The notes beneath the pieces were generated by a model, which worked only from the letters and a program-made list of their open reading frames with translations, was not told the origin of the DNA and did no database searches. Of a DNA stretch of 64,000 nucleotides, positions 34,531 to 47,176 are shown one piece after another. Every line of letters starts with the position of its first letter. The stretch's first letter is position 1. The stretch comes from Pipra filicauda. Its lineage: Eukaryota; Chordata; Aves; Passeriformes; Pipridae. The translations under genes and the position numbers were made by a program. The DNA is taken from positions 3,348,001-3,412,000 of the forward strand of contig NW_024104421.1 of NCBI RefSeq assembly GCF_003945595.2, in the 5' to 3' direction.

Positions 34531-37500
34531 CCTGGGAAGGAGGGTTTCCATGTGCTGCTCAAAAGGGAATCCCTGCCCTTTGGTTCTGTGCCATGGGCCT
34601 GCTGTTGACAGCACCAAGAGATGTATCATAACATCCTGCTATACATCTGCTTCTGGCAACCTGGCTTGGTTTTAACCATAGTTCTTACTAAGATTTCAGG
34701 AATCTCATTAAAATCACATACTTGCCCATTCAGCTGAACCAGTTTTAGAGGGAGTGTAGATTAAAAAAAAAAAAAAGAAAAGAAAAGAAAAAAGAAATCA
34801 CAATCACTTGAAGCTAAATTGCAGTCTTCACACAGAAACCTAAATCATCTTTTATCTCACCACTCCCTGACTTGTCTGGTTCTGTGCTGCTCCCCCGCTG
34901 CCAACCTGTCCCTCTCTCAGCACCGTACCACCATCTTGCTGTACTGGTGTCAACCTTCCCAGATCTAAATGTGTTAATTTATTTGTATTGCAATTATTAC
35001 TTAACCTGCAACTGGAGTCACCTCCACAGGTCCAGACCCAGCTGAGGTGTTACAGAAGGTGTAACAAAGCCTTCTCAAAGTATCCCAGCACATCAGTCTC
35101 TCATGTCTGCCCCTTTTGTCTTAACATTGCCTTGCCTCATTGAATTGTTACGCACTGTCTGTCTCCGTTGGAAGGGCAGATTATTCCTGCTCACATCCTG
35201 CTTGTTTCTTTTGGTACTTACAGACTCGGTTTTATCTCCTGATGTGCTCATGCACTACTTTTTTCTGCATCTCATCACCTGTCACCCCCGCTGACAGATC
35301 CAGATTTCCTTTCACCACTACCTTGCCCTTTCATTTTTCCATGACTCCCCTGGCCAATGACATCCAGCCTCACTGTCACCAGGGCATGTAGTGCAGCAAA
35401 TGCCAAGATATACCTGCCAGTCTCAGCAGACCCAGTGACAGCTGTCCCTGAAGTGCCTCACCAAGGAGAGCAAGAATGGAGGGAGGTTGCAAGTAAAGCA
35501 GAAGTATTAGACAACAAAAAAGGCCATATACTAAATATTTTCACTTAAAACACAATATTTTCATTTAAAATCAGAGTAGGTATAAAGAATAGTGATTCTA
35601 TGAATAAAACAGCTTCTCATAAATGAAAGATACAGAATATATTTAAAGCCTTATGAACGTTGTCATTTTCACCACAATATTTCACAACAGGCAATGAGCT
35701 CACCTGGAGCAAGACCATCTCACCCCCTACAAGAAACAAAGCAAACTCCAAAGATAAACCAGAATATGATCTCCTCCCTCTCAAGGGGATTCAATGGTAG
35801 TTGTGCTCTTACTGCAGATTAAATCCCAGTGTAGAGCCAACCTGGTACACTGAGACCAGCACAAGATATCCCAAAGAAAAGTGCAAGAGACTCAGCAGCA
35901 ACCAGTGGAGCACCTGCAGAAGCTGCATGTGCTGAAACAAAAATTGATTTTGATTTTTCAAAATTAAGAAGCAACATAGACCCATCCCTGCAGGTATGCA
36001 GTTGTCTGGAAATTCTCCATATTTATGATATTCCCATGGACAGATCCAAGCCATCCAGTTCCCTTTTCCATGAGAACTCTATTTGCATGTTGGCAACCTC
36101 AGCTGAGAGCCAGAGCCTTGAACCAGGACATGTCTAGCCCAAATTTTGCACTTCTTGTTCCCACGACTACTAGAATACCAGGATTTCTGGGGCTGCAGCA
36201 AATCATCCATAATCACAAACTGAAACCTTTTTACCTCCTTTATTTATATGGGAAAGTCCCACAAGAAATTAGACCAGCTTCACTATGTGTAATCATAATC
36301 TAACAAATCACTAGATATATATACTTGAAAAAAGTATCAAGCGTTATCCTCTGCTGACTGTCCAGTGGCTTATTTAAGATGCCACCATGTCACAGCTTAC
36401 TTGCCAAACAGACACTCTATCTCCTTCAATTGCACTGACAATTCCATCTTCAGAAACTGTTCCCCAGGCCCCCTCGAAGGAGCCATGGGGGGGCAGGTTG
36501 AAACACAAGCCCAGGAAGGATTAGGAAGCTCACGCTGCTGCTCTCCCAACATCACGGGTTTCTAAGAATGAAAGACTCCAACCCTTAAGGCCATCTAGCT
36601 AACACTTTCCCAAAAGGTTAAGTTTACACAGAGGATTAACCATCCTAGAGGGGAATAAGACATGAGAAAAGTGGAAAGGAGAACGTACATCCCTCCTTTA
36701 TTTGTTTTCCTGGGAGCTGGTTTGTTACCTGCTGTAGCTGACTGCGGCACAGATCCCCCTAGCAGTGACAGGAGGGCAGCTCTTGTCCTACTGGAGAGCT
36801 GATGCTGGCTGCAGGATTTGCATGAGAACTCTGGACCCAGATTATGGCGGTTCCAAGCACGTACACCAGCCCTCCTTGAAGGTTAGGAAGGATAAAAGCA
36901 CAAAGTTCTCTGACAGCGTGAGCAAGGAGGCAGCGAAAGGCAATCCAAGTCAAAGCAACTCCTCTGCAGAGATTTAATAACAGATCAGGGGATGGAAACA
37001 GCTGGATGACTTTAAGTGTTCTCTTCTTCACTCTGATCTCGCAAAGCACGGAGCACCCTTCATCCTCCCTAAAGGGGTGTCTAGCTCCCCCAGTCCCAGT
37101 GGAGTCATTCCAAACCGAGAAGATTTATGTCTCTGCATCTCACAGGCCTCATTTTTGCTCAGAATATATATATTCCTTCTAGTTTGTTCCACGCTCTGTA
37201 ATAATTACATCAACTGGCACAGAAAATCAGATATTTAAAATACAGTTAAGCTGCTGCTGCAGTGGTTCTTAACTCTCCAGGAGTGAATGACCAGGGGAAG
37301 CAGGGAGATGCGTGGTTACTGCCCTGTCTTGGACGTTAAGCTCCTCAGTGTAGGTCACAGGGACTGGCGTCAGACTGAACTGGATCAATAGTCTCCTGTC
37401 AGTTAAATCATTGCCAGCAGAGCTTGACACATACATTTCCAAAGGAAATAGTAAGCCATTGGAACTAATCCAAATTTATTATAATTTCTCTCCTTCCTGA

Positions 37501-39003
37501 CAGACTCTTCAAAGATGTTCTTATAAAGTCCAGTCTTATGAAAATAATATTAATGACCAGCTCTTCCTCCACTCTAGGATTGCAAAGCAAGCACATAAAC
37601 CCATCCGTTAGACCTCACAACACTAACAGCCACTATTTTTCCCTCACAGAAAGAGAAAGAGAAGTGCAGGATGGGCTGAGTAACAGGCTCAAAACAGTAA
37701 ATCTGTGGTGCAGATTTACCTCCATTCAGCAAAGAATTAAACCAGGTGCCTGAAAGCAAGTATACTTATTTTTTAAATCTACTTGCTTTTTTCAGTTCTT
37801 TCAACCATCAAATACTTCTGCCATCAGTTAAGTGTTGTTCCTGCTCAAATACAGTGGATTTAAGTACAAAACATTTTGGGAATAAGGCACCAGTGTATCA
37901 ATTGTATCAGCTTCATAGTTTTCACAAAAAGTTTCCAAACTATAGAAAAAACATTTTTCAAGCCTTCTTACTGTGTTTGAATATTAAAATATATATATAT
38001 AAAAGATTGAACCACTATAAATAAACCCCTGACTATGTCAGAAGATTACACTGATTTAACCAATTTCAGAACTTATCTTTTATATTGCCACGCTTCAGTG
38101 AAGGAATTTCCTGTTAATTCTGGATGCAACAGATTTAAGCTAAACCTGTTCAAACTGTCTGGGGAATAGATTGCATATACATTTGTACCAAAAAGAAGAT
38201 CATTTTATATCTCAACTTTATTCTAGCACCAATCACATATGTGGAATTTTAACTGGAGAAAATAAAGGTATCCTAATTTAGATCTTGACTGGTATTATAA
38301 CATTATTACCTACTTAAATAAAGAGCTTCCAGATATAAATTTTCAGCAACGTGTTCATCCATGCAAAATAATTTGGAAGAGTCCTATCAGTATATCAGTA
38401 TTGTGTAGGTTAGTTACCCTTTAAATCAAAAGTAAAGCCTTTGAAATTAAGATCTACATTCATTTAACTGGACTGTTCAGTTAAATCACTGCATTTTTTT
38501 TCTTTCTAAGTTGATAAGGTCTAATATCAGGAAGAAGGCATTGTGCCTCTTTTCAGTGACACATCATATGATACCATATGTAAGCTCAGGGAGCATCTTG
38601 AAAGCCTTGGTTTATTTGGGGTCCCTACTCTGTCTGGCATCTTACCATGCCAAAAGCTGTGACTCTTTCTCTAATTTTCAGTCAAAATTTATTCATGGTC
38701 AGCTCATGCCCATTTGTTCACGTGCCAGTTTGTCCCTTAAAGCTCAGGATGCCAAAGTTGAAGCTGGAATCTGACAATATGGTTCTGCTGGCAGCATTAC
38801 CAGGGTAATAAAGACCATTCTCTCCCTCCCTGGGGGCTCAGCCCACTGACAATATAAGTAGTTAAAAAGATTATATAAGGAGTTAAAAAGATTCAAAATT
38901 AAACTTACAAAAAGAAAATACCAGGGTTTACTTCTTTTTAACTGCCTGGACTGGGAATCAGAAGCCTGGTGGAGTGGGGAAGGCTGTGCCATGGCAGTAC
39001 CAC
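34531..39003. other. Intergenic, nothing coding recognised
   Basis: AT-rich DNA with an A-rich AAAAG tract at 34764-34795 and short AT repeats near 37988. Open frames are short and lack domains. Confidence 0.5.
38999..39003 (+). repeat. Target-site duplication, left copy
   Basis: ACCAC directly before the LTR start; the same five bases follow its end at 39628-39632. Confidence 0.8.
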
Positions 39004-39627
39004 TGTCCTAGTTAGAACAGCTGGGACCAGTTCATCATTGTATAGGGTGTAACCCAAAACTGTGTATTCTATAGCCTTCCATGCCATTTCCCAGAAACTG
39101 TTATCAATGAACCATTTACACCATCTGCCCATAGAGCCTGACTCCTCAGGCTATAAACTAGGTGCTAAGAGGCCTGCTCTTGTCCTCACGCCCATTGAGG
39201 AACCCCCTGCTCTGAGAGAGGTACTGAGCATTCCTGCCTGAACTGGAGAATATATAATCTTGGAGTCTTGGAACTTTTGGAACCACTCGTGAGATCCAGA
39301 GGAAGACTGCAGACCACCACTCTCAACCAGACTGAGACCACCACTCTCGACCAGACTGCAATCACCACTCTTGACCAGACTGCACCAGCACTCTCACCAA
39401 CAGGTTTTCCCCTCTCCTTTTACTTTGGACTCAGGGGAGCCAAAGAACACCACTCTGTTCATGCCCCAGGGTGCTGGGTTATACATGTGGGTTTTGTGGG
39501 TTAAAACCAATTGTTTGTCTGTGTAATCGTACTTATTGTATTATTTTATTAAATTGTTATTCTGACTTATAATCTCTCTTTTGAGTTGAGTTCATTTCCC
39601 CTGCTGGTTTACCTCTAAACCAGCACA
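39004..39627 (+). mobile_element. Solo LTR with intact 5-bp target duplication, ERVL-like
   Basis: A 624-bp element from TGTCCTAGTT to AACCAGCACA, flanked by ACCAC on both sides. A TATA-like AATATATAATC near 39248 and an A/T-rich polyadenylation region near 39540 put transcription on the plus strand. A five-base duplication suits class III (ERVL-type) elements. Between the TATA and the 3' part it carries three copies of a 24-bp unit (39311-39382). No internal viral coding region is present, so the provirus was reduced by LTR-LTR recombination. Confidence 0.8.
39311..39382 (+). repeat. Three 24-bp tandem repeats inside the LTR
   Basis: Units at 39311, 39335 and 39359 share the core ACCACTCT.GACCAGACTG with one to three differences. 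A partial fourth follows. Confidence 0.9.
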
Positions 39628-39632
39628 ACCAC
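39628..39632 (+). repeat. Target-site duplication, right copy
   Basis: ACCAC directly after the LTR end, identical to 38999-39003. Confidence 0.8.
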
Positions 39633-42600
39633 CTTCTCCTGAGTTAAATTCTCCTGAGTTGAAAGAGATGCATTGACACTTCCAGAAAAGTAGTATTCCT
39701 GGGGATATTTTTTGATTGTGGATCCATTCCCTGACCAGTTTCACAGCTCACTACCACAGGATGAGGGCACAACTGCACAGAGGGTGAACATCAGCCTCCT
39801 GGACAGGAACTACACAAAGCTGTGATGCTGCCAAAGCCCCTATGTTATCAGGGCATGGCCTGAAGGGCGGGAACGTGGTAGTAAAAAGAAAAAACAAATT
39901 AAATCTAAGTCTTAAAAAATTCATAACAAAGCATTAGTTTGAAAGATGTCTCTGTGTAAAACAACCTGTAACAGATGAGGTTTCCAGTATTTGTGCTAGC
40001 ATTTGCTGCTTTGTAAATCCTTCCCTGAGCAGAAAGAAAAAACCAAATACCCTAGAAAAGTAACTGAAACTGCCAGTGCACTTTACTTAAATTTATTCAT
40101 TTTCACTGACTTTGAATTTGCCTCAGTTTTCAAAGCATATTATATAGATATTTTAACTGCCAAAGCTATCCAAAAGCTTTCCAAAAAAAGCTACACTTTT
40201 TTCCTGCTTCTCTCCTCAACACGAACTCTAATGTGACATTTTTGCTGGTGGTACAGACACTAGAATAGCATCCATCTTCTCCTCCCACAGCTCTGCTTGC
40301 CCAGCAGGGCTAACGAAAATCAAAACTTGCTTTACATCAACACAGCCAGTGCAAGCTGTCACCAGACCTGCTTTCCACCCATGGCGAGGCTTTCTGAGCA
40401 CATCCTGCACTCCACCGGTGGGGACCTCATCCTCCAAAGAGCTCAGCCCACACCAAGGCTTCAAAACAAGGAATCAGATTTCAGAGGTGCCTGTGGAAAA
40501 CAGTGTTTTTCCTTTCCTGCTTTTGACATGAAAAATGTTGTAACCACCAGGAACATAACTCCAAGGGGTTAAATTATCTGGAAAATGTAGGTGCTTATCT
40601 AACACCTCATCTACTCAGAAAGTAGTGTACAAGCCCAGGAATGACTGACAACTGAGAATTTGCCCCTAAGCTGTTCTGAGAGCCCAGATGGTAATACCCA
40701 CATTTTGCAGCCCTTTAAATATGGATTTAAAAGTCACCATTCCCATAGCAGGTGCAGCTGGGCTGGATAAGTCTACCCGATTCAGATCATGATGATCCTG
40801 CAAACTTCAGGAAGGCATTTGGATATTCTGACTTCTAATGCCAACCAGTTTTTCAATCCAGTTTGTTATCAAGAGCTGGGGAACGGCAGGACTTGCTTCT
40901 TTTGACGCAACTGTGGGTTGATGTCATCTTTGAATGATCACACACCTACAGCGTCAGATGGCGTGAGATTGTCACCAGGTCTCAGAATCACACCTGAAGA
41001 AGGAAACAAGTATCTACTGAGTGATTCTCATTCCTGGTGAAAATTGGGGTATGTGTATGATCACATGCTAATTTATCAGAGGGAAGGGTGTTTTCCTTGG
41101 AAGCAAGCAGTGTTTTAGCCTCTCCTGTGGCTAAACTTTGCCCTGGACATCAGGCCAGGTGCCCTGCAGGGCCAGCCTGCCTCCCCTCCCTGCTCACACC
41201 TTTATGCTAATGGCATTCTTTGGCCGTATAACGTGTGGCACTTAAATTGCTCTGCGTTGGCATTTCCAGCGAGGAGCACGTACGGAGCCGACAGTTTGGC
41301 ACGAACAGTCCTCACAGCTCCACAGTCTGGAGCTCTGCTGATCTAGACAAGGTGGGGATCTGACCCTGTGTCTGGTGACTGCAGCAAGGGCTCAGGTCGG
41401 GACCTTGTCTTCCCAGCACCGCTGCTGATTTGCTTACCCATCTCGTTTTGGTCATAACTGACTGAGACTCTGAAATTCAGTTCCTTCATCTGCTGGGGGA
41501 GCTAAATTTATTTCAGGACCAGTATTGTGATTTTGCCTGTGGACACTACGGTATGTTACAGGCTCTAATGCATTTAAAGATCCTTCAGTGAAAACATGTA
41601 AATACAGTTATTATTAAGTGCATGTTCACACTAAACCTCAGGCAGAACTTACCAAACTCAAGAGAACAGTCTATAGGAGATGGCTTTCTTTCAAAAAAAA
41701 AAGTATGTTTATTCTTCCCTTGAAGCTAAAGGGAAAACACATATCCAGGGGGTTAAGTTCTTCCAACTGCCACTCAGATAGAGAAAATTTAAATTATCTA
41801 TTTTATGCTACAATCCAAAGAGATTCTTTCCCCATTACCTTGAACATATTTATTCTCTCTGGCAATATGCTATTGAGTAAGTTGACTAGACAGGACTAAG
41901 GGATTTCTGTAGGTGGAACAGATGTACATCTGGAATGCAATCTTTGCTTTTTTGGACAAATACAAAGTTCTTGCAATGAAAAATGTGTTTGTCCTGCAAA
42001 AAAAAATCCCCAGTGTATTTGCAGAGAAGATAGGGATTGCTCTTCATGCAGGAGGGAAGCATGTGCTGCATAGCACAGATGGGTTATGTGCTTGCTTGCA
42101 GGTGTGGACCTCAGAGGGCTGGTGCATGAGGATATGTGCACCCATCCCTTCAGTGGGCAAGGTGTAGGAGGAAAGAGGGAATTGCCTGAGTCTCCATACT
42201 GCAGGGAAAGCAAGAAATCCTATTAAGGATTTATGCTGTTCCAGCAAAATAACTTCCTCACTTGAAGCAGGAGCCAGCTTTTTCATTGTCTTTGCCTCAC
42301 TCGTGCTGACAGCGTGCAGTTCCTCGGTCAAGCCCGGCACCAGTTTTGCACCGAGAGATTCATCATTAGGAAATGGGCTACCAAGGCTCCTACTCCTGCT
42401 CTCGGTCACAATTTCAGTTGCCTTTGAGGTGGATTTCCAAGACTTTGAGTGAACAGCCCTCATGTTGCTGAACACTCACAGAGTGAAAGCAGTTATTTAC
42501 TACATGAATGGGTTTGAAAATCCAGTGACGTGCACGTTCAAAAATATGTTCTAGAGAAGGCATGTACGGGAGATGTCTGAGGAGACATTTGTGCGTGGTG

Positions 42601-45600
42601 TGTGATAATTATAATATGTTTTCATTTACATAGTGTCTCCTCCACACACAAGGGGGGAATGCAACAAAATGTAACTAAAACCACATATCCATACAAATAA
42701 AGGGAGAGAGAGTGTTTCATACAAAGGTTAAACAAAAAAATCTGTTTAATGTCACTTTGGGGATTATAGGAACCAGAGTAAAACAAACATCCAGAACAAA
42801 CTTTGAGGGGTTGCTTCAGGAAAAGCACATGTGTGAGTGTGTGCCATCACATCTGCATATTCAATATGTCTTGCTGGGACAGCTCAGGGAAAATAGGAAG
42901 CTGGAAATTTTCAGTGTGGGAATTAGATGGAAGAATGTGAACCATTCTAAACAAAACACTGCAAAGTTGCCAGCTGACTTGCTAAAATGCCAGTGCTCTC
43001 TAGGATCCCTTGAAACAGAGCTGAGGACTGGCCTTGCCGTTCAGGGAGTGGGTAGGGAGCCAGGAGATCTGGGCTGTATTCCTGGCCCTGCAACAAACCC
43101 AGCATGTGACGCTGGAAAGTCATTCAGCTCTCAGTTTCCAAAACCCGATTTCATGCCTATACTTCTGGGCACCTAGCGTGAGACAGCATGAGCCCAAACA
43201 TTCAGGATTTCAAACAAAGTTAAGCTGCAGGTACTAACTTCCCATCCATGAAAAACACACATTTTAGGACTCAGTTTCATCACGGATGCAACAGGGCTAA
43301 AACCTGCAAAGCAGCCCAAAATGCTGCAAAGCTCCAGGTGTTACATGATTACAGGACAGACATCTCGTTTTGCCAAAGGAGAGGTGCTACAGGTATGCAA
43401 AGGAGTATTATTTAGTTACCTGTTGTTTCCCACGTCCCAGTAGCAATTGTCATTCTATAAATAATTTCAGAGGTTTCAATACATCTGAAGACTTTTGTTT
43501 ATGTTTCCTGTTTCAGTGCATCAAGGAATAATCTTCTTACGAAAGGATTCACTGTTCCAAAAGGAACCTAAAGAATACAGATCAGGACTGCTGGCAAAAA
43601 GTGTGGAACAAGAGTAGGAAAATACTAGACCTCAAGGGTGAAACAGTGGAAAGAAAGAGGCTTTTCCACATAATTTAGTCAGCATATATGCTGGGGAAAA
43701 GAAAAAAAAGCAGGAGTAAAAGCAATATTTCTAGCTAACATTTTTTTTCTGTGCACGCACATTTTTTAAAAAATTTGGAACCATCTGAATTTAAAAAAGT
43801 TGTGTTCTCATTGTACATGACAGGGTCTGGTCACAGAGGAGATTAATTTACATGATACTGTAGGGAAAGGTTTATTATTTTTTTTTAATGAACAGTGAAG
43901 TTGAAAGAACTATCGTCAAACACAGATCTTGTTTTTACCAACTTATATTTTCACCTCCGACCTGGTGAACTCTATACTTTCTTCCTACCCTGTTTGTGTC
44001 TGCCCTTAATTTTAACCCCACATTTCCAGAGAGGATTTTCAAGATTTTTGTCGTGCACAGGTAGATAACACATGTTGGTAAATTTGGCTGTTTGAATGGG
44101 GTTTAAGAGTGTCCTCATGTACCCAAGAACAGAAGCAAGAATACAAGCAGTCTCTGAAAGACACCTCCCTTTGCCACCACTTTTCTGTGCATCCACTAGT
44201 TGCACCAGATAACTTTCAGAAAATCAGGGGAATTTAGCACCAACAGTTTTCTGCACTGTTATTTCTAGGAATAATATGTTACAGTAGTCTTCCTTTGGCC
44301 AGAAGCAATCAAAATCCTCCACAAAGTATAAAATTGTATTTTGTATCTTTAGCTTGCCTTCTTTATAAAACTGCATTTTCCAATTCTCACCTGTAGTTTT
44401 GCTGGGCTCTAACTGTGAATCTGATTTTCACAGCATGTTTCCAAAACAGTAGTGCACAATTTTTCAGTTTTCCTCCAAGAACTTACTTTGGAGCCGATGC
44501 TCATAGGGCAGGTGACATAACTTTGTCCAATTCAAGGAACTGCCAATTCTAGAATGCTATTTACTATCTGAAAATGTGCTGGTGGCCACAGGCCAGAAAG
44601 GGAGGAGTTAATAGTTAAAAGTAACATTGTGGTAATCCATGGGTATAAAAATCTTGTGTTTTAAAAAACATCTGTATCCTCCCCAAGCTGAGTTTGCCTT
44701 CTTGTGAGGTTACCTCTCACTCTCACTATCAAAAGAATATATGAATTTTGTCCCTGGACCTCATCCCTGGGGCCCCACGCAAGGCTTGACTGGAGATGGA
44801 TACACCCACATACTGATGCCTTATCTTCCTTGCAGCTTCAGACAGCGAGGACAACAAGAAGCTTTGCTGATAGCCAAATAACCCTTACTCACAAGCTGAC
44901 CAGTATTGCTACATCTGCCCTGACTGCATGGAAGCCTTTGGCAGAGGGGAGGCTGTACCCACTTTTCTCCAGCCTCAGCCAAACCTCAGAATATCCCAGG
45001 CGGAGTGTGCTGACTGGCAGTGGAGCTACACACACAGAGCATCCATCCACCTCTGCTGGGTTTTGGACTAAACAGCTGTTACAAAGGAAGATTTCACAGA
45101 GCTGCTGCTGTAACAGGTACCACGCAGCGTGTCAGACACACATGTTTCTCCTGTGACTGCAGGGGCTGCCCCTTTTGGATCAAGTTGTAGAGGTCTCAGA
45201 GTTCAATCCCCAGGAATGGCTTATGAAAGCAATTACCACCTGAAAGGTCTCTTTGTTTTTGTGCCACTGCTTTTAATAATAACGATTGCATCAGATATTT
45301 TCTGCCATCTCGATCTTCTTTGGTGCTGCTAATAAAGAAACGACAAAGCTTAAAACCTGAAATAGCACCCAATGCAGTGAACTGCAAGCACTACGGTTTG
45401 AGGTTTTACATCCTGCCCTCCCAGAGCACCTTCCCTTTGATGATTTTAACCATTGAGTACCAAGCTCTGCATGAGCCATGAAGGGCATGACATGCACGGC
45501 CGAGTCAGAGAATCGCCCGCGGGCAGGGGCCCAAGTGCCTTGCTCTCAGCACAGACAGTCCTGCCCCACAAGAGCATGTGCATGACAGGCACATGGCATC

Positions 45601-46572
45601 CGAGGGCAGTTGTCTGGACAATAATATATTGCTTTGATTCTCTAAGCAATCCTTTCATTTATGCTTGGTTCAATCTGTTACAGCAGCAACAGTTGCTGGC
45701 CAATTTAATGGCAAAACTGGGAACATAATCCAGACCTCCCACGCTTTACATCCTGTGACCATTCCTCCTCATTTCAGCATAGTTATGTTCTCGTCAGCTA
45801 TTGACTGACAAGTAAAATTAAGACCTGAAGAAAATACCCAAATCCCAAAGGCTCAAATTTATAGCTGGAGTCTGCACTGAGTACAGTGTACTTCACAGTA
45901 CATTGTATTTTGAATAAACCATCCCTGACACCAGGAAATACACGGCAGATGAGAATTACTTTGTGCAGGTTGAACCACATAATCCTGTAGCACCTATCAG
46001 AGTCAAGATACCTGCAAAGTACAAAAACCCCACCATTTTTTTAAGGAAAGCTTCATAGTGACCTAATCTTCACAACAAAGCTCAACAGGTTACAATTTGC
46101 AAATGACCCTCAGATTAGTTACATTTTCTTTATAATCTCTGGTAAAAAAAAATAAAAATATCACAACCAAGATGAATTCCAAAGGGAATCCATTCCCTAT
46201 TCTGATTTATATATGTGTATGGGTGTGCACAGATATGTATATATGCATATAAATATGCACATTACACATCCATTCTGCCTACACTTAGATGTGTAACTCT
46301 TAATAGAGATCTCTGTCATGTAATTACTCGTTGCATTTACAGAAGGGTTCATGGGGATCATTTTTGTTTTACGTTCAAGAAGAAAAGGAACCTCTAAAAC
46401 ACCCCAGGGCAGCTTCTCTGACACCTTGCTAAGCCCAGAAAAGCTTTTCAGTAGTAGTCAGGAGTCCAGTCACTGCGAAACTCTGATGAGCAGCATGTTC
46501 TTTCCACAAGTTGGCACCCTCATTTTGCTGAGCCATGTCAGAAGATGGTGGCTTAGGTGTCACCAATGCAAA
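39633..46572. other. Intergenic, possible regulatory DNA
   Basis: No coding exon recognised. Items noticed: a TCF/LEF-like CTTTGAA near 40935, an octamer-like ATGCTAAT near 41213, a MEF2-like CTATAAATAA at 43455-43464, and a TATA-like GGTATAAAAATC near 44641 with an AACAG|GTACC donor-like site at about 45117. All are short motifs and could be chance. Confidence 0.45.
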
Positions 46573-46862
46573 ATCACAGAATCATTGAACAGTTTGGGTT
46601 GGAAGGGACCTTAAAGGCCATCTAGTCCAATCTCCCTGCAATAAGTGGGGACATCTTCAACTAGACCAGGTTGCTCAGAGCCCTATACAACCTGACCCTG
46701 AATGTTTCCAGGGATGCAGTATCTACCAGCCCTCTGGGAAAACTGTTCCATTGTTTCACCACCCTCATTGTAAAAAACTTCTTCCTTATATCTAATCTAA
46801 ACTGACTCCTTCAGTTTAAAACCATTATCCCATGTCCTACTGACACAGGCCCAAAAGGACCC
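46573..46862 (-). mobile_element. CR1 LINE 3' fragment
   Basis: The left edge CACAGAATCATTGAACAG and GGTTGGAAGGGACCTTA is the canonical reverse-complemented CR1 3' end, followed by antisense ORF2 C-terminal sequence (TTCTTCCTTATATCTAATCT). Confidence 0.9.
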
Positions 46863-47084
46863 TTTTGGTCTCATTCATACACAAAAAGAAAAAAGCATTC
46901 CCCAAATTGACTTTGAAGAAAGTTCCACTAAACCAACTTTAAACCCAGTTTAAGACCATGGGTTGCATGAGACTTAGCTGATTTTTGTGGATACCCTTCA
47001 AATCTGATGAAGAAGGTCTGGAAACCAACTTGTGAAGGACAACCGTTAGCCCCCTGAAGTGTGGCTGCATCTGAGCAACCTGGT

Positions 47085-47176
47085 CTAGTGGGAGGCGTCC
47101 CTGTACACAGCAGAGGGGTTGGAACTAAATGATCTTCAAGGTCCCTTCCCACCCAAGCCATTCCATGATCCTACCA
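47085..47176 (+). mobile_element. Short CR1 LINE 3' end, opposite orientation
   Basis: Sense CR1 3' UTR phrases (CAACCTGGTCTAGTGGGAGG, ATGATCTTCAAGGTCCCTTC, CATTCCATGATCC) in the plus orientation, about 220 bp from the minus-strand copy at 46573-46862. Confidence 0.85.

Noticed and set aside
44570..45480. Possible third LTR (TGTGCTGG start, TATA, AATAAA)
   Set aside because: No matching 3' border and no target-site duplication could be found.
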